From assembly GCF_964332355.1 (NCBI RefSeq), contig NZ_OZ201293.1:1-64000 (forward strand): a DNA stretch of 64,000 nt. Reading direction: 5' to 3'. Shown piece after piece: positions 39,012 through 51,007 of the stretch. The position numbers were made by a program, and so were the translations under genes. This DNA is from Imbroritus primus. Lineage in GTDB: Bacteria > Pseudomonadota > Gammaproteobacteria > Burkholderiales > Burkholderiaceae. Each line of letters begins with the position of its first letter. Position 1 is the first letter of the stretch. The notes under the pieces are model-generated. The model saw nothing but the letters and a program-made list of their open reading frames with translations. It was not told where the DNA came from and did not search any database.

Positions 39012-39459
39012 GGTTCGTTCTACGTAGTATCACGCAGCTTGTCTGCGTAGTTTCGCGCTTGTGCACCTTGGTGGGGAAGTCAATACTACACGTCGCCATC
39101 CACTGGATCCGCCCGCCACGTTCCGCGTGGCTGCTGGCCGTGGACCCTGGCGTGCCCGGGGCACGCCATCCTGCCATGCATGAGAACGAGCCGCCGTACC
39201 ACGGCCGGCCGGCGCACGAGACAGCGCCACGATCTGCCGCAGCCCGCTTGCCTATCCGGTACGCCACGCTGCTGTCCACCTTGCTGGACACCATGACAGG
39301 CCCCTTTTATCTTAGGGACGCAATCAAAATGATTCTCGCATCCGGTCTGGCGTCACTCGGTGGCGCTACCGTACCAAGTGTACTGTTGTGGCCGCGCGCC
39401 TGACCAGAACCGCTGCGCTTCATTTTGATGGCGACTCATACAGGTCAAGGAGACCACCC
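39012..39459. other. Kinase-cstA divergent intergenic region
   Basis: 448 bp with no credible gene. It holds promoters for both directions. Next to the kinase start are two related 16-mers (see 39020-39058). No clear sigma-54 element was found. Confidence 0.5.
39020..39058. promoter_or_regulatory. Direct-repeat pair, possible response-regulator site
   Basis: CTACGTAGTATCACGC (39020-39035) and CTGCGTAGTTTCGCGC (39043-39058) agree at 13 of 16 positions and are 23 bp apart, about two helical turns. They lie just upstream of the kinase gene. A CGCAG/CTGCG inverted repeat sits between them. Function is inferred from position. Confidence 0.35.
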
Positions 39460-41529
39460 ATGAAACGCATCGGGGAACACCTGATGTGGCTGGCCGTTGC
39501 CGTACTCGGCGCGTTTGCCTTTGCCACCGTCGCGCTATCCCGCGGCGAAGCTGTCAGTGCCTTGTGGATCGTCGTCGCCGCACTGTGCATTTACCTTGTT
39601 GCCTACCGCTACTACAGCCGCTACATCGCCGAGAAGGTGATGCAGCTCGATCCCACGCGCATGACGCCGGCCTGGCGCCATAACGACGGGCTCGACTACG
39701 TTCCCACCAACAAGGCCGTGCTGTTTGGCCACCATTTTGCTGCCATCGCCGGCGCGGGTCCGCTGGTTGGTCCGGTGCTGGCCGCGCAGATGGGCTACAT
39801 GCCTGGCATGCTGTGGCTGCTGGCCGGCGTGGTGTTCGCGGGCGCAGTGCAGGACTTCATGGTGCTATTCATTTCGATGCGCCGCGACGGTCGTTCGCTG
39901 GGCGAGCTGGTGCGCGAGGAAATGGGTACCGTGCCGGGCATGATTGCCCTGTTCGGCTGCTTCATGATCATGATCATCATCCTGGCGGTGCTGGCGCTGA
40001 TCGTGGTGAAGGCGCTGGCCGGTTCGCCGTGGGGCACGTTCACGGTGGCGGTGACCATCCCCATCGCCGTGTTCATGGGCCTGTACACGCGCTATATCCG
40101 TCCGGGCCGTATCGGCGAGGTGTCGGTGATTGGCTTCGTGCTGCTGCTGGCAGCCATCATCGGCGGCCAGTATGTGCATGACAGCGCCGTGCTCGGCCCG
40201 CTGTTTACATTCGACGGCAAGGCGCTGACCTGGATGCTGATCGTCTACGGCTTCATCGCGGCCGTGCTGCCGGTGTGGCTGCTGCTGGCCCCGCGCGACT
40301 ATCTGTCGACCTTCCTCAAGATCGGCACCATCATCGCGCTGGCTATCGGCATCATCATCGTCGCGCCGGAGCTGAAGATGCCGGCCTTCACGCAGTTCGC
40401 CGAAGGCGGCGGTCCGGTGTGGTCGGGCAACCTGTTCCCGTTCCTCTTCATCACCATCGCCTGCGGCGCCGTGTCCGGCTTCCACGCGCTGATCTCCTCG
40501 GGCACCACGCCGAAGCTGATCGAGAACGAAACCCACGCACGCTTCATCGGCTACGGTGCCATGCTGGCCGAGTCGTTCGTCGCCATCATGGCCCTCGTGG
40601 CCGCGGCGGTGATCGAGCCGGGCGTGTACTTCGCCATGAACAGCCCGGCCGCCGTCATCGGCACCTCGCCGGAAGCCGTGGCCGCCACGGTCTCGACCTG
40701 GGGCTTCGTGATCACGCCGGACGTGCTGGTGCAGACCGCCAAGGAAGTGGGCGAGCACACCATCATCTCGCGTGCCGGCGGCGCGCCGACGCTGGCAGTC
40801 GGCATCGCGCAGATCCTGCATCAGGTGGTGGGCGGCGAGGGCATGATGGCCTTCTGGTACCACTTCGCGATTCTCTTCGAAGCACTCTTCATCCTCACCG
40901 CAGTCGATGCGGGTACGCGTGCCGGCCGCTTCATGCTGCAGGACCTGCTGGGCAGCTTCATCCCCGCCTTCAAGCGCACCGATTCGCTGCCTGCCAACCT
41001 GATCGCCACGGCGCTGTGCGTGGCGGCCTGGGGTTACTTCCTGTACCAAGGCGTGGTCGATCCGCTCGGCGGCATCAATACGTTGTGGCCGCTGTTCGGT
41101 ATCTCCAACCAGATGCTGGCTGCCGTGGCGCTGGTGCTGGGCACTTGCGTTCTGGTCAAGATGAAGCGCGGCCAGTACGCGTGGGTGACCCTCGTGCCGA
41201 CCGTGTGGCTGCTGATCTGCACGCTGACTGCCAGCTGGCAAAAGCTGTTCCATGCCGATCCCAAGATCAGCTTCCTGGCGCACGCCGCCAAGTTCAACGA
41301 AGCGATCGCCCAGGGCAAGGTCCTGGCGCCGGCACACTCGCTCGCCGAAATGCAGCGCGTGGTGTTCAACGACTACCTGAACGCCAGCCTGTGCGTGCTG
41401 TTCATGTTCGTGGTGCTGAGCATCGTGTTCTACGGCTTCAAGACGGCCCTGCAGGCGCGTGGCATTACCCGTCCGACCGATCGTGAAGTGCCGTTCGAAC
41501 CGATGCCCGCCAACGCGCGCGTCAACTGA
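39460..41529 (+). CDS. cstA: Carbon starvation / pyruvate transporter CstA family
   Basis: A 689-residue multi-pass inner-membrane protein of the CstA family, which imports pyruvate or peptides. It starts MKRIGEHLMWLAVAVLGAFA and has family hallmarks HHFAAIAGAGPLVGPVLAAQ, SGFHALISSGTTPKLIENE and GEGMMAFWYHFAILFEALFI. The ATG at 39460 follows AAGGAGACCACC. ybdD follows after 13 nt as in most proteobacteria, and a divergent Cache kinase and response regulator are likely regulators. Confidence 0.97.
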   Translation: MKRIGEHLMWLAVAVLGAFAFATVALSRGEAVSALWIVVAALCIYLVAYRYYSRYIAEKVMQLDPTRMTPAWRHNDGLDYVPTNKAVLFGHHFAAIAGAGPLVGPVLAAQMGYMPGMLWLLAGVVFAGAVQDFMVLFISMRRDGRSLGELVREEMGTVPGMIALFGCFMIMIIILAVLALIVVKALAGSPWGTFTVAVTIPIAVFMGLYTRYIRPGRIGEVSVIGFVLLLAAIIGGQYVHDSAVLGPLFTFDGKALTWMLIVYGFIAAVLPVWLLLAPRDYLSTFLKIGTIIALAIGIIIVAPELKMPAFTQFAEGGGPVWSGNLFPFLFITIACGAVSGFHALISSGTTPKLIENETHARFIGYGAMLAESFVAIMALVAAAVIEPGVYFAMNSPAAVIGTSPEAVAATVSTWGFVITPDVLVQTAKEVGEHTIISRAGGAPTLAVGIAQILHQVVGGEGMMAFWYHFAILFEALFILTAVDAGTRAGRFMLQDLLGSFIPAFKRTDSLPANLIATALCVAAWGYFLYQGVVDPLGGINTLWPLFGISNQMLAAVALVLGTCVLVKMKRGQYAWVTLVPTVWLLICTLTASWQKLFHADPKISFLAHAAKFNEAIAQGKVLAPAHSLAEMQRVVFNDYLNASLCVLFMFVVLSIVFYGFKTALQARGITRPTDREVPFEPMPANARVN

Positions 41530-41542
41530 CCAGGAGTCCGCC

Positions 41543-41737
41543 ATGCGTGAACAGATCGAAACCCTGGGCCGTTACCTCGGCCAGAGCCTGCGCCTGATGG
41601 TTGGGCTGCCGGATTACCAGGCCTACGTTGCACACATGGCGGAGCAGCATCCGGATCGCCCGGCGATGACGTACGAGGAATTCTTCCGCGAACGTCAGGA
41701 AGCTCGCTATGGCGGCAAGGTTGGACGTTGTTGCTGA
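41543..41737 (+). CDS. YbdD/YjiX family small protein
   Basis: A 64-residue protein of the YbdD/YjiX family, almost always encoded after CstA-type transporters. It has MREQIETLGRYLGQSLRLMV, the conserved LPDYQAYVAHM block and a C-terminal cysteine pair (GRCC). It probably assists the transporter; the mechanism is unknown. The ATG at 41543 follows CAGGAG. A strong terminator follows. Confidence 0.95.
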   Translation: MREQIETLGRYLGQSLRLMVGLPDYQAYVAHMAEQHPDRPAMTYEEFFRERQEARYGGKVGRCC

Positions 41738-41757
41738 ATGGTCGGTTCGACCTGGTC

Positions 41758-41790
41758 AAAAAAATCCCGCTCGCCGAGCGGGATTTTTTT
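41758..41790 (+). terminator. Intrinsic terminator after cstA-ybdD
   Basis: ATCCCGCTCG-CC-GAGCGGGAT stem preceded by an A-run and followed by seven Ts. Confidence 0.95.
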
Positions 41791-41860
41791 ATGATGCATT
41801 GGCATGCGCCTCTCGTGAGACAGAGAGCGGATGATTTTTTGGGAGGGGGCACGCCTCGCC

Positions 41861-42142
41861 TTACATCTTCTCGACCCAGACGAAGGGGATCAGGACGCAA
41901 ACGACAAGCTGCAACAAGAGATATCCAAAAAAAGCGCCAACACCCCCAAAAATACCAGCCACGATGGCGGTGACCAACGTAAACAGCCCGCCGGCGGCCA
42001 TCCGCGCGAGCGTTAGCCAGCCAGAGCCGCCGCTGCGGCGCCCCTGGTGCTCCGCTGCGCCGACGCACCAGGTCACGGACACCGAGATCAATACCATCAG
42101 CCGCGCCGGGTTATGCATTAGCCAATCCCATAGCTCGTGCAT
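41861..42142 (-). CDS. Small membrane protein, unknown function
   Basis: A 93-residue protein not matched to a family. Two or three hydrophobic segments are visible: RLMVLISVSVTWCVGAA, then a long Gly/Val/Phe-rich stretch (GLFTLVTAIVAGIFGGVGAFF) continuing into LLLQLVVCVLIPFVWVEKM. The ATG at 42142 is preceded by GGGGGAAGGTG, a good ribosome site, which supports a real gene. It stands alone between the cstA and CotH regions. Confidence 0.75.
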   Translation of the reverse strand: MHELWDWLMHNPARLMVLISVSVTWCVGAAEHQGRRSGGSGWLTLARMAAGGLFTLVTAIVAGIFGGVGAFFGYLLLQLVVCVLIPFVWVEKM

Positions 42143-42464
42143 GACACCTTCCCCCGAATATTGTTATGTCGTTACTTTGCGGTGCGCATTGTACCTTTGA
42201 CCGCTGCATGACTGGACCGATGGCGCTGGCCTCGTCGGGGTGGGTACTGTGCCGGGTCATGTTCGCTGGTGCTCGCCGCAATGTGAGGGTCAGCTTCTTC
42301 GCGTATGCCTTCAAGAGTATTGGTGGTACGCCTCGCGACCACGAGGCAGGCGATGAGGTATGCGCCGACCCGAGGCAGGGCAGTGCTGTCGTCGCTATCG
42401 ACAAGCACTGCAGCTGCATCAGGTCACAGCGCCATTTTCTGGCGCTGGTCCGGCCGGTTTCGTC
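42143..42464. other. Intergenic region between small membrane protein and CotH gene
   Basis: About 320 bp with no supported gene. Short open frames on both strands lack ribosome sites and recognisable products. Confidence 0.5.
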
Positions 42465-44342
42465 TTATTGCACGCCTGCGCAATTCGTATTGGCTGGCAG
42501 TACCTTGCATATCACGCCATGACGCGTTTGCGTGTCATAGACGCTGTCAAAGGCATACGTGCTTGTGCCGTTCGTGGCGTCCTTGGCCAACACGCGGATC
42601 CAGTGGGCGCCGCTCGGTAAGCTCGCGCCCGGCAGCTCGACCGATGTTCCCGTGGAATGGCTGATGATAGTCCGGCCACCCGGCGCATCAAACGCTGTCT
42701 GGCCTCGCGGCAGGGTCGTGTCGCCAGCAAGGAAGGGCAGGAAGTCGACCTGATAGGTGATCTGGTGCCCTTGCGGATGGAACGGCGTCGGCCATTCCCA
42801 GCCCAGCTTGGTGATGTTGTTGCCCGGGTCGGTGAACAACGAGAACCAGAACGGCATCGGGTCCTTCAGGCTCTTCACGAAGCTGTTGTAGTTCTTGTCG
42901 ATCACGTCGACCAGCCGGTCGAACTCAGCTTCCCACTGGGCTTCCGTTGCGCTTCCTGGCAGGTAGTCCTTGTCCGGCGCGCTCTGGATGAAGCCCCGCA
43001 CAGTTGGCTTGTACGAATCCAGCAGCGTCTTGATGGCCGTTCTGGTCAGGTACTTGTCACGGATCTCGTTGACTGCGGCCTGCAGCAACGCGATATTGCC
43101 GGGCTCGGCCATAAAGCGGCGATGCAGTGCGCTGTCCCACCAGTTGCCCGCGCCGTAGGCCCAGTTCGCATAGGCCTCTGCCGCCATCTGGTGCGAGTAA
43201 TCCAGTGCGCCGTCATAGTCCCAGGGCAGGAAGTAGAACTTGCCGTTATCCGGACTCCGGTAGAGCGCGAAGTTCTGGGTGGTCGTGTCGTAGTTGCCGA
43301 GCAGGATGACGCTGGCCAGCCAGGTCAGATAGTTGTTGCGGTTGAAGTACTGGTTGAACGTCGTGGTGAAGGGAATGTTCTCGTCGTCGAGATCATCCAG
43401 CATCTTCATGATGGACGTGCATGCCTTGCCATCGCCTGCTTCCAGTTCGAGCGCGGCTTCAAGCGCGGCATTGGACGTTCCGTCGGGATTGCAGCCGAAG
43501 GCGGCGTGTTTGTTGAAGTCGAATGCGCCGGCCTTGTAGATGTTGGCGCCTGCCACTTTCCAGCCACGGCGCGTCATATAGCTCTCGCTGAATTTCTCGA
43601 CGTGCGTAAACAACCCCAGGCTGCCGAGCGGGCCGGTAGCGGGAGGCGTGTTAATGCTGTCGCTGTAATTGATCTCGACGAATTGGGTCCGCAGCGTCTG
43701 GTGGTGCGGGATCTGCTTCATCAGGTCGAGTGCCAGCTTGTTACGTACGCGGGTCAGGTCGTACGGGTGCTTGTTCAACTGCAGCGTATCCTCGCCAAAC
43801 CACATCGCTGGCCGCAGACCTGTGCCTGAATCCTTCTTGGTGCGGATGCGGAACGATTTCTGTACGGTATCGCGGGTACTCGATCCACGCACGCGCATGT
43901 CGGCATTGCCGGCGATAAAGTCAGCGACCAGGGACGCCACGCTGATCTTGATCTCCGGCAGGCAGGCGTCCTGCGAGTCGGTTTTTGTCGCCAGCGTGGT
44001 GCGATTGAGCGTGACCAGCGTGGTCCGGTCATTGGGATACGCGAGTGGATCGGCCACCACATCGGTACATCTGCCATCCGAATAGTGGATGTACGGACCG
44101 CTGCCCGGGATGCTGGTGGACTGATATGTCGCGTTGACCAACAACGCCGTGGTCTGATTGGGATAGTCAGCGTTGATGGCCGTTGCCAGGTCATCCGCGG
44201 CAGGCGCAAATATCGGGCCGGCGGGTGTTGGTGTCCCCGGATTGCCAGGTGTCGCCGCATCGCCATCTCCGCCACCCCCTCCGCAGGCGGAAACAAACAG
44301 TACCACTCCCAGTGCCGTTGCGCACCCTCGCATTATTGTCAT
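42465..44342 (-). CDS. CotH-kinase family lipoprotein
   Basis: A 625-residue exported protein with a lipobox (GVVLFVSAC) followed by a Gly/Pro-rich linker. The core matches the CotH kinase family: SFRIRTKKDS with the nucleotide-contacting lysine, FNRNNYLTWLASVILLGNYD (catalytic-loop region) and FLPWDYDGALDYS (metal-binding aspartates). CotH proteins phosphorylate Bacillus spore-coat proteins. A spore role is excluded in a Gram-negative, so the substrate here is probably another surface protein. A beta-rich C-terminal domain of about 100 residues follows the kinase-like part. The start at 44342 has GGGGGTGGG upstream. Confidence 0.9.
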   Translation of the reverse strand: MTIMRGCATALGVVLFVSACGGGGGDGDAATPGNPGTPTPAGPIFAPAADDLATAINADYPNQTTALLVNATYQSTSIPGSGPYIHYSDGRCTDVVADPLAYPNDRTTLVTLNRTTLATKTDSQDACLPEIKISVASLVADFIAGNADMRVRGSSTRDTVQKSFRIRTKKDSGTGLRPAMWFGEDTLQLNKHPYDLTRVRNKLALDLMKQIPHHQTLRTQFVEINYSDSINTPPATGPLGSLGLFTHVEKFSESYMTRRGWKVAGANIYKAGAFDFNKHAAFGCNPDGTSNAALEAALELEAGDGKACTSIMKMLDDLDDENIPFTTTFNQYFNRNNYLTWLASVILLGNYDTTTQNFALYRSPDNGKFYFLPWDYDGALDYSHQMAAEAYANWAYGAGNWWDSALHRRFMAEPGNIALLQAAVNEIRDKYLTRTAIKTLLDSYKPTVRGFIQSAPDKDYLPGSATEAQWEAEFDRLVDVIDKNYNSFVKSLKDPMPFWFSLFTDPGNNITKLGWEWPTPFHPQGHQITYQVDFLPFLAGDTTLPRGQTAFDAPGGRTIISHSTGTSVELPGASLPSGAHWIRVLAKDATNGTSTYAFDSVYDTQTRHGVICKVLPANTNCAGVQ

Positions 44343-44743
44343 GACCCACCCCCAGGCTCTTTTCCTACGATTCCGTGTTCAGGCGAACAGCGGTTATTGA
44401 TGCATTGACTCGACCCCTGCCTCTGCCCGGCGACCCCTGTGGCCGGGCCAATCAAGGCATTCTCGTTGCTTGGGCGGTATCTCCCGAGGGTTTGGCGCTG
44501 TTTGCATTGATGTGCACGCTTGCCATGCTTTGCCTGAGGAATGCTCCTGTTTTACAGGTGTCATTTCCCCCCAACTTTGGTTGGGTAAAGTGTACTGTTT
44601 CGCTGCAATTGAGTAAACGGGTGACAATTCAATGACAAAAAGATAGGTGCCGACCTTGCCGTTAGATTTCCTTACACGTCGTTACAGCCTGTTGTGCGGC
44701 CTTTCCGTACACTCTGCGAAACCGATGTAACAAGGAGAAGGAC
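44343..44743. other. CotH / glycine-zipper divergent intergenic region
   Basis: About 400 bp with no gene supported. It contains a CCCAAC-TTTG-GTTGGG hairpin at 44570-44585 and a shorter CCTG/CAGG hairpin just before it. Promoters for both flanking genes probably lie here but were not resolved. Confidence 0.5.
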
Positions 44744-45199
44744 ATGAACAACAAGATGCTGTGCAACATGCTCGTCGCGCTGGCTACGGCTGCTGCGCTG
44801 CCCGCGCTGGCCGATGACTTGCGCAATGCCGCTGGCGGTGCGCTGGGCGGGGCGGCAGGGGCGCTCGTTGGCGGCAGCCTTGGTGGCAGTACGGGCGCCG
44901 TGATTGGCGGGGCAGTCGGCGGCGGCGCAGGTGGCGCGCTGACTTCTAACCGGCGCGAACGCACGGGTGCGATTGTGGGTGGCGCCATTGGTGGTGGCGC
45001 GGGGACCGCGGTTGGTAACAGCATGGGCGGTCGTACTGGCGGGCTTGTCGGTGCGGCGCTGGGCGGTGGCGCGGGTGCGGCGCTGGGCGGCAACGTGTCG
45101 CGCAACAGCTACAACGATGATCGCGGATATCACCGTGGTTATTACAAGGATGGCAAGAAGCACAAGAAGCACAAGCATCGCCATCGTCATGACGATTGA
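44744..45199 (+). CDS. Glycine-zipper secreted protein with basic His/Lys tail
   Basis: A 151-residue exported protein. The signal peptide ends near LATAAALPALA-DD. The mature part is a series of glycine-zipper repeats (GGALGGAAGALVGGSLGGST, later GAIVGGAIGGGAG and GLVGAALGGGAG) able to pack as membrane helices. The last 25 residues are Lys/His-rich (KDGKKHKKHKHRHRH), suggesting metal, nucleic-acid or envelope-polymer binding. It belongs with the broad glycine-zipper outer-membrane group. Ribosome site AAGGAGAAGG precedes ATG. Its role is unknown. Confidence 0.88.
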   Translation: MNNKMLCNMLVALATAAALPALADDLRNAAGGALGGAAGALVGGSLGGSTGAVIGGAVGGGAGGALTSNRRERTGAIVGGAIGGGAGTAVGNSMGGRTGGLVGAALGGGAGAALGGNVSRNSYNDDRGYHRGYYKDGKKHKKHKHRHRHDD

Positions 45200-45248
45200 T
45201 CGGCCGCGGTCGCCATCCAGGACCGCGAAGGCCTGACCTTCAATGCAC

Positions 45249-45277
45249 AAAGCGCCCGGCATCATGCCGGGCGCTTT
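45249..45277. terminator. Hairpin terminator after glycine-zipper gene
   Basis: Perfect palindrome AAAGCGCCCGGCAT/ATGCCGGGCGCTTT followed by a short T-rich run (GTTTT). Confidence 0.8.
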
Positions 45278-45993
45278 GTTTTGGGCGCGTGTTTTTCGTC
45301 AGGCGGCCATTCGACAACCTTGCTGTCGCGGATGGCCTTGCAGTGTGTTCTCGTAGAGTTCTTCCACTTGTCGATTTGCATGCTCTGCATTGACCTGGGC
45401 AAAACATTTGCTGACCCGCTGCAGTTTCGCGCGCGTACGCCGCTCGTCCATATCGGCACACAAGGCGCGAGCGCTGGGAGTCGCCACGTAGTCGCTGATG
45501 CGGCGGACAAGATTCCGATCATGCAACACAGCGGTTCGCGGGCTGCACGGAGGCGAGGTATCGTGGGGTGCAGTGAAGGTGGAATGGGTTAACGGCAACG
45601 ACAGTGCCGAGACAGGGAGCAGGTTGGGCATGGCTTCTGGATGCAATCAAGGAACGACGAAGCCAGCAGATTAGAGAGGCACGATGCCCCAATCGACGAA
45701 ACAACTGTCAAGCGATTAAACAACTGTAAATAGAGGATGCGACGCTGCGCAAAGGGATGTTTGATACACGCCACACGTGGCGAAACGTGCTCTTGGCTGT
45801 GTGTCTATCGTGGCGATGGACGATGCCGGATCGCTCATGCATGCATGACAATGGCAAATCGAGTGGCGTCGTGATCCGGGGTATGTGCCGTGTCGCGCGA
45901 GCGTCGTCTGGCGCGAAAGGACGCGTGGTGCAGCCGGTTTGCTGAAGTAGGCCTGACGCCTTGGCGCGGGCTAGCCGCGCCAAGGCAGTGCGT
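45278..45993. other. Long intergenic region before topB
   Basis: About 715 bp of lower GC. The only candidate gene is the weak ORF at 45299-45631. No repeats or tRNA seen. A degraded gene or horizontally acquired remnant is possible. Confidence 0.45.
45299..45631 (-). CDS. Possible hypothetical protein, 110 residues
   Basis: A frame beginning MPNLLPVSALSLPLTHSTFT with a charged second half (DERRTRAKLQRVSKCFAQVN). Ribosome site is poor and no family is recognised. It may be a small lineage-specific gene or chance. Confidence 0.3.
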   Translation of the reverse strand: MPNLLPVSALSLPLTHSTFTAPHDTSPPCSPRTAVLHDRNLVRRISDYVATPSARALCADMDERRTRAKLQRVSKCFAQVNAEHANRQVEELYENTLQGHPRQQGCRMAA

Positions 45994-48639
<2,646 letters not shown>

Positions 48640-48796
48640 GCGTGTCCTTGCGGCGGGTGTGTCCGCCATCTGCGCGCCAGCCGGGCGCGCTGCGGTGCAT
48701 CCCTGACCCATCCGGCCCATGGCTGCAGGTGGGGATACGGGTTATTCGTCACATTTTCATCCGTCCCGGACGGATGAGCGCCAATCATAAGCGCGG

Positions 48797-49252
48797 TTAA
48801 TCAGCCGGTGCAAGCCCGGCGCGTTCGACTTCCTGACGCAGCCACTCCAGCGTTGGTGGGGTATCGTCGGGCAAGCGGGGTGCATGTGCGGTCGCGGTCG
48901 TGAGCTGCTCCAGCAGCCGGGACAGCACGTCCGCATGCGGCAGCACCGTGCCGAAGAAGCCGGCTGGCGCGGCCTGTCCGTCCGATTGGGCGCGCTGGAC
49001 CAGCAGCGTTGGGAAGTTCTCGACATCGAGATCGCCAAGAGCGTCCGGATGGTCCTCGATATCGATCCACACAAAGCAGGCATCCGGATAGCGTTGCGCG
49101 AGGGCTGCGAACGGCTCACGGTACGCTTTGCAGGTCCCGCACCACGCCGCGCACAGGCAGGCGACCAGCCAGCTGTTGGCTTGCGTGGCAGCTTGCAGGC
49201 GCTCGGCCAGCGGCGGCAGATTGTCCGGAGAAAGTAGGTTGGGGGCATTCAT
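48797..49252 (-). CDS. Thioredoxin-fold protein
   Basis: A 151-residue thioredoxin family protein with a CGTC active site in AAWCGTCKAYREPF and the cis-proline region NFPTLLVQR. No signal peptide is visible, so it is probably cytoplasmic. The C-terminal 40 residues (PRLPDDTPPTLEWLRQEVER) extend the core. It precedes topB on the same strand. Its electron partner is unknown. Confidence 0.9.
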   Translation of the reverse strand: MNAPNLLSPDNLPPLAERLQAATQANSWLVACLCAAWCGTCKAYREPFAALAQRYPDACFVWIDIEDHPDALGDLDVENFPTLLVQRAQSDGQAAPAGFFGTVLPHADVLSRLLEQLTTATAHAPRLPDDTPPTLEWLRQEVERAGLAPAD

Positions 49253-49514
49253 GCGCGCAGAATAGCAGTTTTGCCTGGCCCGCATCGCAATTGCGCCGGC
49301 GTGGGGGGCGTGGCGACATATTCTTGCCATATCGTGGCCGCATCAGGCCGTGGCCCGCGGGCGCGGGAACGTGATGACGTAATCTTGCTCCGCGTCCGCC
49401 AGCAAGCCGTAGCTTTACGCAGACAAACAATTGCCACGTTTGCGCAGGCATGCCGCTACGGTCGGCTGTGTCGCGGCTGACGCAAGCCGACGCGCGATAC
49501 GCTGCCAGACAGAC

Positions 49515-50897
49515 TCATCTATAGAGAATCGCATCGCGCTCGGGCGCGCGCAGGATGACGTAATGGCTGTTCCCGCTTTGGTGCAGCGCGTCGCGGATTC
49601 CGTCCAGATGCGATTGCCCGAATACCCCGATGACATTTGCGCCAAGATCGTAGTCTTGCATGCATCGGGCGAAATAGCGGTCGCGCGCGGGGCGGGTTTC
49701 GTCAACGGCCTGATTGAATACCACAGTGGCAGCACTGATCTGTGCGCAGAGGTGCTGCAGGTCTGGCATGTCTTTATCCGGAATTGGAATCGTGCCGTCT
49801 TCCACCTGTGCCAGGGTGGCCTGATACCGCGCGAGGATCTCTCCGAACGGAAGTTGGTGGTCGATGGCCGGGACGTGGTCTGGTGCGATGTTGTGCAGGA
49901 ATTCCAGTGCCGTGAGCCTCAGGTCCCAGCCGGCCAGGCCTTTTTTTTCTGCGTCTGCGCGCAAGGCAGGAGGATCGACGCTGATGCAGCGGCTGGGTGG
50001 TGCGTCGAAGCAGCGTTCTGCCGGCGCAGGCTGTGTCTCGTCGCTTTCCGATAGCACATAGTCGCCGGGTCGGCGAATGACCTTTACGATGTCCCGGATC
50101 TTTTCCTGCACGGTATCAACGTAATGGAACTCGCCTATGGCGTACGCGAGCGGGCGTCCCGGTTCATCCCATTGCGACTCCGGCACATTCGTCTCGAGGG
50201 TGTAACCGAGCTCCGCACTGAATGCGTGCAGCGTGCGCAGCGAAACCCAGCGCTGGGCCGATGCCATGCCCCGTAGCTCGGCAAGCCTCGTCTTCCTGCA
50301 GGAGTCGTTGTCCGACAGGTTCCGGATAGCGCTCGAGAATGTTTCGATTGTGCTCCACAGCTTGCGGGTCATGGCGCGCTCCATAGGTTGAAGCGGCAGG
50401 ATGCTGTTCATCCAGTGCCAGACCTTGTCACCCATGGTGCCGGCAGGACGTATAGCCAGGACCATCGCCGGCTCGGCTGGCTTGGCCTTCCCGTCTCGTC
50501 CGGGCACGCCCCCGAAAGGGGCCTGCGGTTGGGCATGGATAGCCTGCGAGAGCGCTTCAGCCATACCCCAGATGCTTTGTGGCAGTGTCAGGTCCGGAAG
50601 CGTGGTCGGCAGGAAATGCTTCACTGCATGCCAAGCGGCTTCCCAGGCCGTCATGGCGTGGCGTACGGTCAGCACGCTTGTGCGCCCGAGGGTGGTAACG
50701 GCCCGCCCGAGGCGGTCGCTGCCGCGTGTGCGGGCACGGCGTTCCGCCGCGCGTTGCTCGCGCCTTCTTTGCTTGCCGGTACGCAGGCTGTCGACGGGGT
50801 GCGCTGATACGATGGGGTGGCCCCGGTTGGGCACGCTGCACCCGGGGTTGGCGTGGTGATGGCCTGAGGCGACCAATGGCAGGGTGCTATTTATCAT
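49515..50897 (-). CDS. Unknown protein with TraB/TIKI/ChaN-like motifs
   Basis: A 460-residue protein of no clear family. Residues 40-65 are very basic (RQRREQRAAERRARTRG). Motifs resembling the TraB/TIKI/ChaN/EreA fold are in order: GEFH at 255-258, SESD at 283-286, RDRYFARCM at 405-413 and GQSH at 427-430. In those families equivalent His, Glu and Arg residues bind metal or substrate. An N-terminal 240-residue domain has no match known to me. No signal peptide or transmembrane helix is seen. The start at 50897 has no clear ribosome site. It sits between dprA and the thioredoxin gene, where the core series is otherwise conserved, so it may be an insertion. Confidence 0.7.
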   Translation of the reverse strand: MINSTLPLVASGHHHANPGCSVPNRGHPIVSAHPVDSLRTGKQRRREQRAAERRARTRGSDRLGRAVTTLGRTSVLTVRHAMTAWEAAWHAVKHFLPTTLPDLTLPQSIWGMAEALSQAIHAQPQAPFGGVPGRDGKAKPAEPAMVLAIRPAGTMGDKVWHWMNSILPLQPMERAMTRKLWSTIETFSSAIRNLSDNDSCRKTRLAELRGMASAQRWVSLRTLHAFSAELGYTLETNVPESQWDEPGRPLAYAIGEFHYVDTVQEKIRDIVKVIRRPGDYVLSESDETQPAPAERCFDAPPSRCISVDPPALRADAEKKGLAGWDLRLTALEFLHNIAPDHVPAIDHQLPFGEILARYQATLAQVEDGTIPIPDKDMPDLQHLCAQISAATVVFNQAVDETRPARDRYFARCMQDYDLGANVIGVFGQSHLDGIRDALHQSGNSHYVILRAPERDAILYR

Positions 50898-51007
50898 GGC
50901 GATGGATGACGACGATTGAAAGACGAGGTCGAAAACGTGAGGGCCCGCCGGAAATGTGAGGCACCAGGGGGGCGCAACGCTGACCGCTCAGCGCTGCAGC
51001 CGAGGCA

